Shown: positions 5,812 to 11,861 of the stretch, piece after piece
Layout of the letters: each line of letters begins with the position of its first letter
Position numbering within the stretch: position 1 is the first letter of the stretch
Source of the DNA: an uncultured Spirochaetia bacterium
GTDB taxonomy: Bacteria > Spirochaetota > UBA4802 > JAGODF01
NCBI GenBank assembly: GCA_937967705.1
Contig: CALCJG010000396.1
Location: forward strand, 1 to 11,861
Direction: 5' to 3'
DNA length: 11,861 nucleotides
Notes under the pieces: generated by a model
Databases searched by the model: none
Told to the model about the DNA's origin: nothing
The model's input: the letters and a program-made list of their open reading frames with translations, nothing else
Made by a program: the position numbers and the translations under genes

Positions 5812-7248
5812 TTACAACTCCCGGTTCGTCTTCATGACCGTTTTGTAATAGTTGATCCGGTGATAGTAGGATTCCACCAGACGGGCCTGATAGCGCTTGG
5901 CCAACTCGGGTTTGGCCTCCGCTAGGTTCTTCTTTTCGTCCGGATCGGTAGAGAGGTCGTAGAGCTCCGGCACGCGGCGGTCAAAATCGTAGAGGTATTT
6001 CCATCGGCCGTCCCGCACCCCCATGACGTGATTGGGACCGTAGGTCTGGAAGAGTGCCATCTGTTCCGGCCGCGGCGAGAGAAGGGAGAGCCCCTCCTGC
6101 TCCGGGCGGGCCTTGATTCCCAGAACATCCTGCACAGTCGGGAGTATGTCTATATGACGGGTCACGCCATCATAATAGACCGTATTCTTGAAGAACTTCT
6201 TACTGTAGATCATGAAGGGGACATGGACGTTCTCTTCGTATATTCCCGTACGATGACGGAAATTCCCCCGGTGCTCCCAGAAGGCCTGTCCGTGATCCGC
6301 CACGATGAAGACCAGGGTGTTATCCAGCAGCCCTTCCGCCTCCAGCCGGTCCATGAGCATACCCAGGACCGCATCACCGTAATGAAGGGAGTTGATATAT
6401 TTCTGACGGTAGTAGGGCATGGTTTTAGGCGCATGTTTAACCGGTCCGGTCAGGTTGTATTTCAAGTCCGGAATCGGATAGGGGAAATGAGGACTCATGG
6501 GACAGAAGACCGCGAAGAAGGGTTTGGAACGGTCCCTTTTCAGCTCCTGAATGCCCGGCTCTATCATCGCCCGGTCGTCCACTCCATATCCCAGCTTGAT
6601 GTTGTAGGACGGGGCACGGCGGAGCTGGTTGATGTCGATCAGTGTGTCGAACTTTCGATTCTGTAGAAATCGCCGTGTGCCTACGTAACTGAGGCGCCAT
6701 GTATGCACATAGAGGTTCCGGTATCCCCTCGCCTTCAATATCTCCGACATGGTCTTGAGAGGCATATCGGGATAGTGTTTGACGACGAGTCTCAACGTTT
6801 CCGAGTTCTTCCTGACCCCTGGGGGAAAGGGCGTTTTAAAGACGGGGTCATAGGCGGAGGTGAGTACCGACAGGAGAGCGTTGGCCGTCAGGGGAAAGTT
6901 GGCATAGTGATTACGTGCCACCAGGGCGTTTCTGGCCAATCGATGCCAATTAGGCACAACGGCCTTACCCTTAACCTTCAGATTAAGGTATTTGACGGGA
7001 AAGGACTCCAGGAAATAGAGGAGAATATTGTAATTCTTTCCCCGGGGGATATTGTTTATATCCGGGCAAACCCGACCGCTTTCCAGGGAGGCCGTATTGA
7101 GCCTCAGAGAGCCGCTTTGGGCTTCCTTTTCCCGGGACAGGTCTTCCTTTTCGGTCTTCGTCGATTTCATCGATGCGATGAGGATGAGAGAAGCGGCGAT
7201 CACGGTCACGACCGCCGCAGCTATGGTCCATGTCTTCATTCTAATCAT
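5812..7248 (-). CDS. Membrane-anchored sulfatase-fold enzyme with Thr at the nucleophile position
   Basis: This is an alkaline-phosphatase-superfamily protein (sulfatase domain) of 478 residues. Residues 6-26 form one membrane segment, followed by a charged linker, so the domain faces the periplasm. Metal-site features: E81 in YFLES, D318-H319 in VADHG, and H254 in MSPHFPY. In true sulfatases C/S-x-P-x-R supplies the formylglycine; here the aligned stretch is L-T121-A-N-A-L-L-S-V-L-T. Thr replaces the Cys and the Pro and Arg are missing. Thr is the nucleophile in LtaS-type phosphoglycerol transferases and phosphoethanolamine transferases. The C-terminus (GRWKYLYDF, ELYDLSTDPDEKKNL) is nonetheless arylsulfatase-like. 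I infer a phospho-transfer or hydrolysis role in the envelope rather than sulfate release. It is the first gene of the minus-strand set ending at 4181. Start ATG 7248 has a weak GAGG; residue 4 is an alternative. Confidence 0.92.
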   Translation of the reverse strand: MIRMKTWTIAAAVVTVIAASLILIASMKSTKTEKEDLSREKEAQSGSLRLNTASLESGRVCPDINNIPRGKNYNILLYFLESFPVKYLNLKVKGKAVVPNWHRLARNALVARNHYANFPLTANALLSVLTSAYDPVFKTPFPPGVRKNSETLRLVVKHYPDMPLKTMSEILKARGYRNLYVHTWRLSYVGTRRFLQNRKFDTLIDINQLRRAPSYNIKLGYGVDDRAMIEPGIQELKRDRSKPFFAVFCPMSPHFPYPIPDLKYNLTGPVKHAPKTMPYYRQKYINSLHYGDAVLGMLMDRLEAEGLLDNTLVFIVADHGQAFWEHRGNFRHRTGIYEENVHVPFMIYSKKFFKNTVYYDGVTRHIDILPTVQDVLGIKARPEQEGLSLLSPRPEQMALFQTYGPNHVMGVRDGRWKYLYDFDRRVPELYDLSTDPDEKKNLAEAKPELAKRYQARLVESYYHRINYYKTVMKTNREL

Positions 7249-7266
7249 GCGGTTTGATGCCTCAAA

Positions 7267-7294
7267 TGGTTAGGTTGCGCTTATAACTTGTCAA
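7267..7294 (-). promoter_or_regulatory. Possible promoter of the sulfatase-fold/methyltransferase gene set
   Basis: TTGACA (7294-7289) is followed after 16 bases by TAACCA (7272-7267) on the minus strand, about 20 bases before the start codon. The -35 is perfect and the -10 poor, and the resulting leader would be very short. The -35 overlaps the last codons of the remnant frame at 7281-7490. Confidence 0.35.
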
Positions 7295-7490
7295 GTAGAG
7301 GATTAACTTTTACCATAAAGGGTGCAGATGGCATGGTACCCTGACCGGTAAGAAAATAAATCATCTTCTCAGGATTGACAAAATCACTTCTGACCGTGAT
7401 TACTATTAACTCCCCTGGCTGGAAAGCATTTTTTCCATTTTTATCAGGTTTATAGAGCCAGACACCAGGACTGGAGGCTGGTTTCTGCGA
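7281..7490 (-). pseudogene. Protein-like 69-codon open frame without a start; probable gene remnant
   Basis: The gap between the ankyrin gene and the sulfatase-fold gene is not empty. On the minus strand a frame from 7490 to a TAA at 7283-7281 encodes 69 residues of convincing beta-rich composition. Parts are S-P-G-V-W-L-Y-K-P, then AFQPGELIVITVRSDF, then PEKMIYFLTGQ, ending KVNPLLDKL. It is preceded by an in-frame stop and has no good start with a ribosome binding site. Just upstream (about 7590-7480) a second frame reads protein-like text (HPATPGGVGP, SPNMTNLGRSDN) and would join it by one frameshift near 7480. I read this as the 3' part of a decayed gene, perhaps an exported beta-sandwich protein. 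No family is recognised. Confidence 0.4.
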
Positions 7491-7594
7491 TTATCCGATC
7501 GGCCAAGGTTTGTCATATTCGGAGAAGCTGGCCCAACACCCCCAGGAGTCGCGGGATGTTTATCAAGGATATCATTTCTGTTTAAACAATCTAT

Positions 7595-8482
7595 TTATTT
7601 TGCCCCAGCTCTTTTCAACAGGCCGATAATCTCCGCAAGCTCAGGACCTCCGCCCCTCTTCGCGTAGGCAAGAGGCGTGGCACCGACGTCATCCCTTGCC
7701 CGGAGATCCGGTTTGTACTTCAATATCAGTTTCACCATCTCCACATTCCGGTTGTAAACAGCAACGTGTAAAGGCGTCTGAAGACCGAATCCCCCTTTTG
7801 TCCTTATATTAACGTCCGCTCCGTTGTCCAGCATCGCCTTTACCGCCCCGAGATGCCCCCCGCTGACAGCGGCATGAAGCGCCGCATTCTGAAATTGTTT
7901 CTCCCGCTTCAGGAGGCGCGGATTGGCGCCTGCTTTCATCAGAACATCAACGATTTCCGCATATCCGCAACGGGCCGCAATATAGAGAGCAGTCTCGCCG
8001 GAGACGGACTGGTGATTTATGTTAATCTTGTTCCGGAGGAGAAATTGGATCATCTGAATATCATTCTTCTCATTGACCGCATGCATGAGGGTGTTCCATT
8101 TCTGGTAATCCACGGCGTTGATATCCGCACCAGCTTTGACAAGCATTTCCATGATCTCTATGACAATCCCCGGCTTACCGCCTTTCAGAGAAGCGAGATA
8201 AATCAGGGCAGTGACCTTGTTGCCAGGCGTCTTGATGTTGACCTTTGCACCGTTATCGATGAGGAGCTTTATCATGGCAATATCGTAGCCGTCTGATGCT
8301 GCCATGATCATCGTCATATCATCGTATATCCAGTTAACTCCCGCACCAGCTTTAATGAGACGTTGTACTTCGCTTCTATCGCCATATTTTACGGCTTGGA
8401 AAAATTCAAATGCCGATGGAGCAGCAGCAAGGGATACAGTTGCCATAGCGGTAAGAATAAATGTTAAAAGGATTTTTTTCAT
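7595..8482 (-). CDS. Exported ankyrin-repeat protein, 295 residues
   Basis: The start ATG at 8482 has AAGGGGG upstream. Residues 1-20 are a signal peptide (MKKILL..., cleavage probably after SLA-A-A). The whole mature protein consists of about seven or eight ankyrin repeats: near 24-52, 54-86, 88-125, 126-158, 161-194, 198-230, 234-266 and 267-295. Hallmarks are repeated 'G-x-T-A/P-L-x-x-A', 'LL/ML-x-x-G-A-x-V/I-N' (IDNGAKVN, VKAGADIN, LDNGADVN) and the closing LLKRAGAK. Ankyrin domains bind other proteins, so a periplasmic or surface partner is likely, but the sequence does not identify it. It appears monocistronic: a long leader upstream and a remnant frame downstream. Its base composition is more AT-rich than the metabolic genes at 1.8-7.2 kb. 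Confidence 0.92.
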   Translation of the reverse strand: MKKILLTFILTAMATVSLAAAPSAFEFFQAVKYGDRSEVQRLIKAGAGVNWIYDDMTMIMAASDGYDIAMIKLLIDNGAKVNIKTPGNKVTALIYLASLKGGKPGIVIEIMEMLVKAGADINAVDYQKWNTLMHAVNEKNDIQMIQFLLRNKININHQSVSGETALYIAARCGYAEIVDVLMKAGANPRLLKREKQFQNAALHAAVSGGHLGAVKAMLDNGADVNIRTKGGFGLQTPLHVAVYNRNVEMVKLILKYKPDLRARDDVGATPLAYAKRGGGPELAEIIGLLKRAGAK

Positions 8483-8619
8483 GATACCCCCTTATAGAGA
8501 GATGATTCAGAAAGTTACTTCTTTTCCTGAGAATTATTCTATGTTCCTGACCGTGGATATCCCAGAAGAAAAGAGAAAAACACAAATATCCCCTTTAGTC
8601 GACATTAACTTCATCACAA

Positions 8620-8646
8620 TCTATACAATTTATGGCTATCTGTCAA
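8620..8646 (-). promoter_or_regulatory. Possible promoter of the ankyrin-repeat gene
   Basis: A perfect TTGACA (8646-8641) on the minus strand is followed by TATAGA (8625-8620) after 15 bases, or by TAGATT (8623-8618) after 17. The leader would be about 130 bases long. Confidence 0.4.
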
Positions 8647-8714
8647 TCTATTTCTCGAAACACCAGTATTTTGCGTCATTAACCCTTCCAGGAAGTGATA
8701 CTGTCAAACCAGAA

Positions 8715-8870
8715 TTAACCCCCTGGATTTGCATCCTTTGCTGATACTGATGATTGATACCTGTTACCCTTTAATTGTGAAGTCTGGTTTACCAGCTGAT
8801 CGAAACAGGATGCTTCATCAACCCTGACCATCAAAGGATTACCGGCAATGGCATTATAGACTTCGAAGGG
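8715..8870 (-). pseudogene. Protein-like 51-codon open frame without a start; probable gene remnant
   Basis: On the minus strand a frame just after an in-frame TAA (8873-8871) reads F-E-V-Y-N-A-I-A-G-N-P-L-M-V-R-V-D and on to SAKDANPGG before a TAA at 8717-8715. In the same frame past that stop it continues FWFDSITSWKG before stopping again, so the first stop may be a point nonsense change. Upstream, another minus-strand frame reads RILELWDNP and would run straight into FEVYNAI if one frameshift at about 8870 is allowed. These are the marks of a decayed coding sequence. The internal ATG at 8831 has no ribosome binding site. I recognise no family. Confidence 0.33.
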
Positions 8871-9062
8871 TTATCCCACAGTTCCAGGATACGTTTATAT
8901 AAAAAGACACATCTACGATCTGGCCTGATCAAACCATAGAAAGCAAAGTTGATAATAAATTTTATCTCGACGGATAGATTAATGAACCAAGGAGGGAGCA
9001 AGGCTGAGGAAGCCTTACCTGCCCTCCAACTTGATAAAACCAATACACCATAAAAGACGATA

Positions 9063-9848
9063 TTAAAAGGACATGGTACTTGTAGTGAATTCATCCCCGG
9101 CACTGTTATAATAAGTAACCGTACAACTGACCCAGGGGGATATCCCAGGATACTGATGAAGCACCAGTTTTTCAGATACTGATACGGATGATGTGTTGAT
9201 TGGTGAAGACTTCAGCATATAGCGATAAGCCACATCACCTTCGCTGTCCGGCACCCCTTCATAACTATAATAAAAAACAGTTCCGCTCACTTTCCAACTG
9301 ACACTCCCTTCAGGATATGCCGTGCTCTCAATTTTATACTTTCCCCCTTCCGAAAGAGGGGTTACTGTATATTGAATATTCCTTACAGTCTCAATGAGGA
9401 CTGGTGTGGAATAAGCTCCTTCAACATCGGTTTCCGTAATAGCACAGGCCTTTACGACGTACCTGTTCCAATAGCTAAGACTGCTTCCGTCCTTCGTTGT
9501 AATTGTATAACTGCGGGGGGTTGATTCCGTGTCACTCACACTCCCTACTATTGTCGAGTTCCAGCAGGTCTCACAATCATCTGTACTTCTCCAGTTGACT
9601 TTATATCGCCGCTCACCATCCACATACAATCCGTTTATAACTATACTTTTCCCGTCTGCCCCAAGGTTGACCGACATCATATTGGGCGCAAGAGGAGGAA
9701 TATTCGGATCTCGTTCAACCCGCTCAAGATCTTCATCCACACCGGTATTTGAAGGCTTCTCCTCATCACCATAACAACCAAAACTGACCATCAGGGACAG
9801 AGTGATAAAAAGACTAAGCAAACGGACAATCCAATAACTTCTTTTCAT
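9063..9848 (-). CDS. Lipoprotein with fibronectin-type-III/Ig-like domains, 261 residues
   Basis: The start ATG at 9848 has AGGGGGA upstream. The leader is KRSYWIVRLLSLFITLSLM followed by VSFGC25, a plausible signal-peptidase-II lipobox, then an acidic linker (GDEEKPSNTGVDEDLERVERDP). The mature part has two beta-sandwich-like domains. Residues 54-155 have a fibronectin-III flavour (KVNWRS, TPRSYTI, WNRYVVKACAIT, EGAYSTPV). Residues 157-261 are Ig-like (IQYTVTPLSEGGKYKIES, SVSWKVSG, SPWVSCTVTYYNSAGDEF). Cysteines at 92, 95, 135 and 242 could form disulfides, as expected outside the cytoplasm. I expect an outer-membrane or surface-anchored protein; its ligand is unknown. It stands alone, with remnant sequence downstream and an unusual promoter upstream. 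Confidence 0.85.
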   Translation of the reverse strand: MKRSYWIVRLLSLFITLSLMVSFGCYGDEEKPSNTGVDEDLERVERDPNIPPLAPNMMSVNLGADGKSIVINGLYVDGERRYKVNWRSTDDCETCWNSTIVGSVSDTESTPRSYTITTKDGSSLSYWNRYVVKACAITETDVEGAYSTPVLIETVRNIQYTVTPLSEGGKYKIESTAYPEGSVSWKVSGTVFYYSYEGVPDSEGDVAYRYMLKSSPINTSSVSVSEKLVLHQYPGISPWVSCTVTYYNSAGDEFTTSTMSF

Positions 9849-9930
9849 TTCAGTTCCCCCTAAAATACAAGTATTAATTCCCTTTCCTGTGATAAGTTTC
9901 TAACAGGATGCTGTAGATAAGTGCAGAAAT

Positions 9931-9959
9931 CCTATAAAACTGACAAAAAAAAACTTCAA
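9931..9959 (-). promoter_or_regulatory. Promoter of the lipoprotein gene with a nine-base A/T run in the spacer
   Basis: On the minus strand TTGAAG (9959-9954), exactly 17 bases, then TATAGG (9936-9931), about 80 bases before the start codon. Nine identical bases (T on the minus strand, 9953-9945) directly follow the -35. Loss or gain of one or two of these by slippage would move the spacing away from 17, so the promoter could be phase-variable. The elements are seen; switching is inferred. Otherwise 9849-10106 shows no gene. Confidence 0.58.
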
Positions 9960-10068
9960 CCGGTCTTATTTTTTTCCATTCATATTTCTAAGTAATCTTT
10001 TATCAAAAGGCTATAACATCCGACTTCTCTACCGTACATCTCCCCTATTACTCCGCTTCAACACCCCA

Positions 10069-10090
10069 GCCCCTCCAATGCCCCTCCAAT
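10069..10090. repeat. Two tandem copies of an 11-base direct repeat
   Basis: GCCCCTCCAAT occurs twice back to back (10069-10079 and 10080-10090). It lies at the boundary between the AT-rich spacer and the GC-rich decayed region to its right. Confidence 0.75.
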
Positions 10091-10106
10091 GAAAAGGGTT
10101 TAGAAC

Positions 10107-10660
10107 TCAAATTTCTTGTATTTCAGGGGGATAATCCCCTTCAGGGTGGCCAGTCAGTATCCAATATAGGCGGGTAAACCTTGCCGCCACAGATAGGTCT
10201 GCCGGCAAAAAAGCAGAGCCGCCGAGGACTGTCCGAGTCATCCCCGCTTTGTCCGAGTTGGGCAGGCAGCGGCGCTCCTGCCGGGAAACCGCACCCATGC
10301 AGGGGAGAAGGAAGTTCCCAGAGCAGAGGTTGCAGAAAAATTCGGCCAAGTCTATAGCGATCCCCCAGGTAAAAGGTTCTTCCGAAGATGGAAAATCCCA
10401 AGAAGTACCTCAGGTGCACCTCCAGACTTCCCCCAGTAATGTCCAATGAAACAACGATGGACTTTCGACTCAATAAACAGGTCCGGAACATACGGAAGTG
10501 GTTCTTCCCCCTGCAGTCTGCCCAAAACCATCCGCCGCCAGGCGCATACTTTTTTGCCCGACTGTGACGCGGAGGCTCCAGTGCAGCCCCAGGGCAGGAT
10601 GCCCGTCTGCAAGCCCCCCAGCCCAGGGGAACTTCCCTGCATCAATCCTGCTTGACACCA
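10107..10660 (-). pseudogene. Decayed, frameshifted relative of the neighbouring repeat-protein gene
   Basis: No single frame is intact here, but minus-strand frames read text that fits the repeat unit of the plus-strand protein starting at 10721. The frame at 10658-10470 reads G-H-P-A-L-G-L-H-W-S-L-R-V-T-V-G-Q-K, then SMRLAADGF. This matches the unit 'DG.[LP]..a.L....f.VGk....F' (in the plus gene, for example, DGSLHQAALAEPAEFPVGK). The frame at 10491-10141 reads GFPAGAPLPAQLGQS and RLCFFAGRPICGG; the frame at 10349-10107 ends GHPEGDYPPEIQEI. Joining them needs at least two frameshifts. I infer a decayed paralogue transcribed away from the living gene. GC content is high, unlike the spacer at 9.85-10.05 kb. 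Confidence 0.35.
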
Positions 10661-10680
10661 GGGATTTTCCATGCTATCCG
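10652..10680 (+). promoter_or_regulatory. Sigma70-like promoter for the repeat-protein gene
   Basis: TTGACA (10652-10657), exactly 17 bases, then TATCCG (10675-10680) with a TGC extended -10 element immediately before it. The expected start is near 10687, giving a leader of about 34 bases to the ATG at 10721. Confidence 0.6.
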
Positions 10681-10720
10681 ATAACGTCTTGCAGTCAAAA
10701 AAATACGACAGGTCGATCCC

Positions 10721-11861
10721 ATGAGAAAGCCATTTCTGACATCCCTCCTCATAACGGGCCTCATGCTCTTCTCCCCCGCTCCGGGACCCCTCTGGCCCCA
10801 TGGCGGGAGCTGGGACCCCAGCCCAAAAAATGACTGCTGCCTGCACCCCTATACCTGTTTCTTCCTATGTTACTCCCGCTACTACACCCTGAAGAAGCGG
10901 AGCCGAAGAGAGACCGTGACCCTCCCGGTGCTGGGGAAAAAGGTCCGTTTCATCAAACCCTCCTGCCAGTACAACAGCGACGGCTCCCTGCGGGAAGGCG
11001 ATCTGGCGGGGGATGTCACCCTCCCGGTGGGGGGACGGAATATTGCCTTCAGCGGGGGTCACGGCGAACGGATCTTTCTGCATCCCGGCGGCACCCTGTG
11101 GGTGGGCACTCTGGAGGGCCGCACGGAATTCCGCGTTGGAAGCCGCCTCATCCCCTTCGGCCGCTCCCGAACCCATTTTTCCTTCTCCTACCGCAAGCTG
11201 ACCGATGACCCCGGCTACGACAATATCGTCTCCTTTCATGACGACGGCAGCCTGGCCTCCGGTTTTATTTCCCAAAAAGAGACCTTTACCCTGAGGGGAA
11301 ATGTATACACCCTACCGGCGCGCAGTTCTGTGGGATTCCACAAGAACGGGACCCCCTCCCGCATATCCCTGGATAAAGGCGTATGGAAAGATGACAGGCT
11401 CTCCTTCTCCTTCCTGGAATACATCCATTTTCATGACAACGGGGCCCCCTGGAAAGCCCGCCTGGCGGCTCCCCTGGAGATGACCGTGGGAAAGGTCCGG
11501 GCCCGTTTTAAGAACACCTTCATTCTGGGGATAACTTACGGAGCTGTGAGCTTTTATCCCGACGGCAGCCTGCATCAGGCGGCCCTGGCGGAGCCCGCGG
11601 AATTCCCTGTGGGAAAAAGGCGCCTCCGTTTCGACAACCGTTACGGCTGGATCGAGTTCTATCCCGACGGCAATCCCCGCCTGGGCTATCTCCCCGAAGA
11701 GACAGTCTTTACCCTGGGACCGGGGTCTGGGAAGCACCACCGCTTTTACGTCGCTGGGCAAACCGGGATAATCTTTCATCCTGAGGGCGGTCTTATGAGA
11801 GCCACCGCCTCCCGTGATACGACTCTCTCTCTTGGAAAACAGAGTGTAAAAATCGCAAAAA
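10721..11861 (+). CDS. Secreted MORN-like repeat protein, N-terminal 380 residues (runs off window)
   Basis: The frame is open from ATG 10721 to the window end. Only a modest AGG precedes the start, but a good promoter (10652-10680) supports it. Residues 1-22 are a signal peptide (MRKPFLTSLLITGLMLFSPA). After a Cys-rich, aromatic segment (C39, C40, C46, C50) comes a series of repeats with the core [VI]-x-F-[HY]-x-[DNE]-G-x-[LP]. They start near residues 82, 118, 170, 204, 235, 276, 311 and 350, clearest in VSFYPDGSL, IEFYPDGNP and IIFHPEGGL. Each is followed by a strand ending in [VL]-G-[KGS]. This resembles MORN/YwqK-like beta-hairpin repeats, which often sit in exported proteins of unknown binding role. 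Several plus-strand shorter frames and minus-strand frames over this interval are shadows. Confidence 0.85.
   Translation, partial: MRKPFLTSLLITGLMLFSPAPGPLWPHGGSWDPSPKNDCCLHPYTCFFLCYSRYYTLKKRSRRETVTLPVLGKKVRFIKPSCQYNSDGSLREGDLAGDVTLPVGGRNIAFSGGHGERIFLHPGGTLWVGTLEGRTEFRVGSRLIPFGRSRTHFSFSYRKLTDDPGYDNIVSFHDDGSLASGFISQKETFTLRGNVYTLPARSSVGFHKNGTPSRISLDKGVWKDDRLSFSFLEYIHFHDNGAPWKARLAAPLEMTVGKVRARFKNTFILGITYGAVSFYPDGSLHQAALAEPAEFPVGKRRLRFDNRYGWIEFYPDGNPRLGYLPEETVFTLGPGSGKHHRFYVAGQTGIIFHPEGGLMRATASRDTTLSLGKQSVKIAK

Larger units (their letters stand above)
8483..9062 (-). other. Non-coding or decayed spacer between ankyrin and lipoprotein genes
   Basis: These 580 AT-rich bases hold a probable ankyrin promoter (8620-8646) and a protein-like fragment on the minus strand (8715-8870). 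A short hairpin lies at 9000-9016 (AAGGCT / AGCCTT, five-base loop) with no T tract. No intact gene is visible. Open frames exist on both strands at 8870-9060, but none has a ribosome binding site and I cannot decide between them. Confidence 0.5.

Noticed and set aside
8304..8744. 146-codon plus-strand open frame across the ankyrin start and its leader
   Set aside because: The first part is antisense to the ankyrin gene and the end is antisense to the minus-strand remnant; no family or start signal.
9000..9016. Hairpin AAGGCT / AGCCTT as a terminator of the lipoprotein gene
   Set aside because: The stem is only six base pairs and no T tract follows on either strand.
8871..9062. Plus-strand protein-like text (MNQGGSKAEEALPALQ) as a transposase or other remnant
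   Set aside because: I could not match it to any family, it contains stops, and the opposite strand is equally open; the strand cannot be decided by eye.
8831..9103. 90-codon minus-strand open frame overlapping the end of the lipoprotein gene
   Set aside because: No ribosome binding site, and the start lies inside the lipoprotein gene. Only its last part (RILELWDNP) may belong to a decayed gene, so it is not called as a gene.
10124..10141. AGGGG / CCCCT inverted repeat as a terminator
   Set aside because: Short stem with no T run after it on either strand.

Overview
The window looks like a chromosomal segment of a bacterium with a Gram-negative type of envelope: there is one lipoprotein, two secreted repeat proteins, sigma70-like promoters and strong Shine-Dalgarno sites. 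Most of it is moderately GC-rich, with a visibly more AT-rich stretch from about 7.3 to 10.05 kb. The mix of MORN-like and ankyrin secreted proteins with an orphan NAD-type isocitrate dehydrogenase made me think of a spirochaete, but this is only an inference. No rRNA, tRNA, CRISPR array or intact mobile element was seen.

Layout. Bases 1-114 hold the first 38 codons of an acetyl-CoA hydrolase/transferase-family gene (minus). Then come a small plus-strand protein of unknown function (336-701) and two minus-strand hypotheticals (744-1259 with a membrane anchor; 1399-1599 small and helical) separated by a clear terminator. A well-promoted monocistronic NAD-type isocitrate dehydrogenase lies at 1855-2853. 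A histone-deacetylase-fold amidohydrolase (3256-4038) and a minimal zincin metallopeptidase (2872-3234) form a convergent minus-strand pair.

From 7248 down to 4181 a minus-strand gene set reads in this order: a membrane-anchored sulfatase-fold enzyme whose nucleophile position is Thr, an isoprenylcysteine-methyltransferase-family membrane protein (TTG start, 11 bases after the previous stop), a soluble SAM methyltransferase, a possible 32-residue small protein, and a two-helix membrane protein. The tight spacing suggests an operon acting on envelope lipids or polymers.

The AT-richer part contains an exported ankyrin-repeat protein (7595-8482) and a lipoprotein with fibronectin/Ig-like domains (9063-9848). 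Between them are protein-like open frames without start codons (7281-7490, 8715-8870), which read as gene remnants. The lipoprotein promoter carries a run of nine A/T in its 17-base spacer, a candidate phase-variable switch.

The last kilobase (10721 to the end) is the N-terminal 380 codons of a secreted protein with eight MORN-like repeats, cut by the window edge. Back to back with it, the minus strand at about 10107-10660 holds what looks like a frameshifted relative of the same repeat family.
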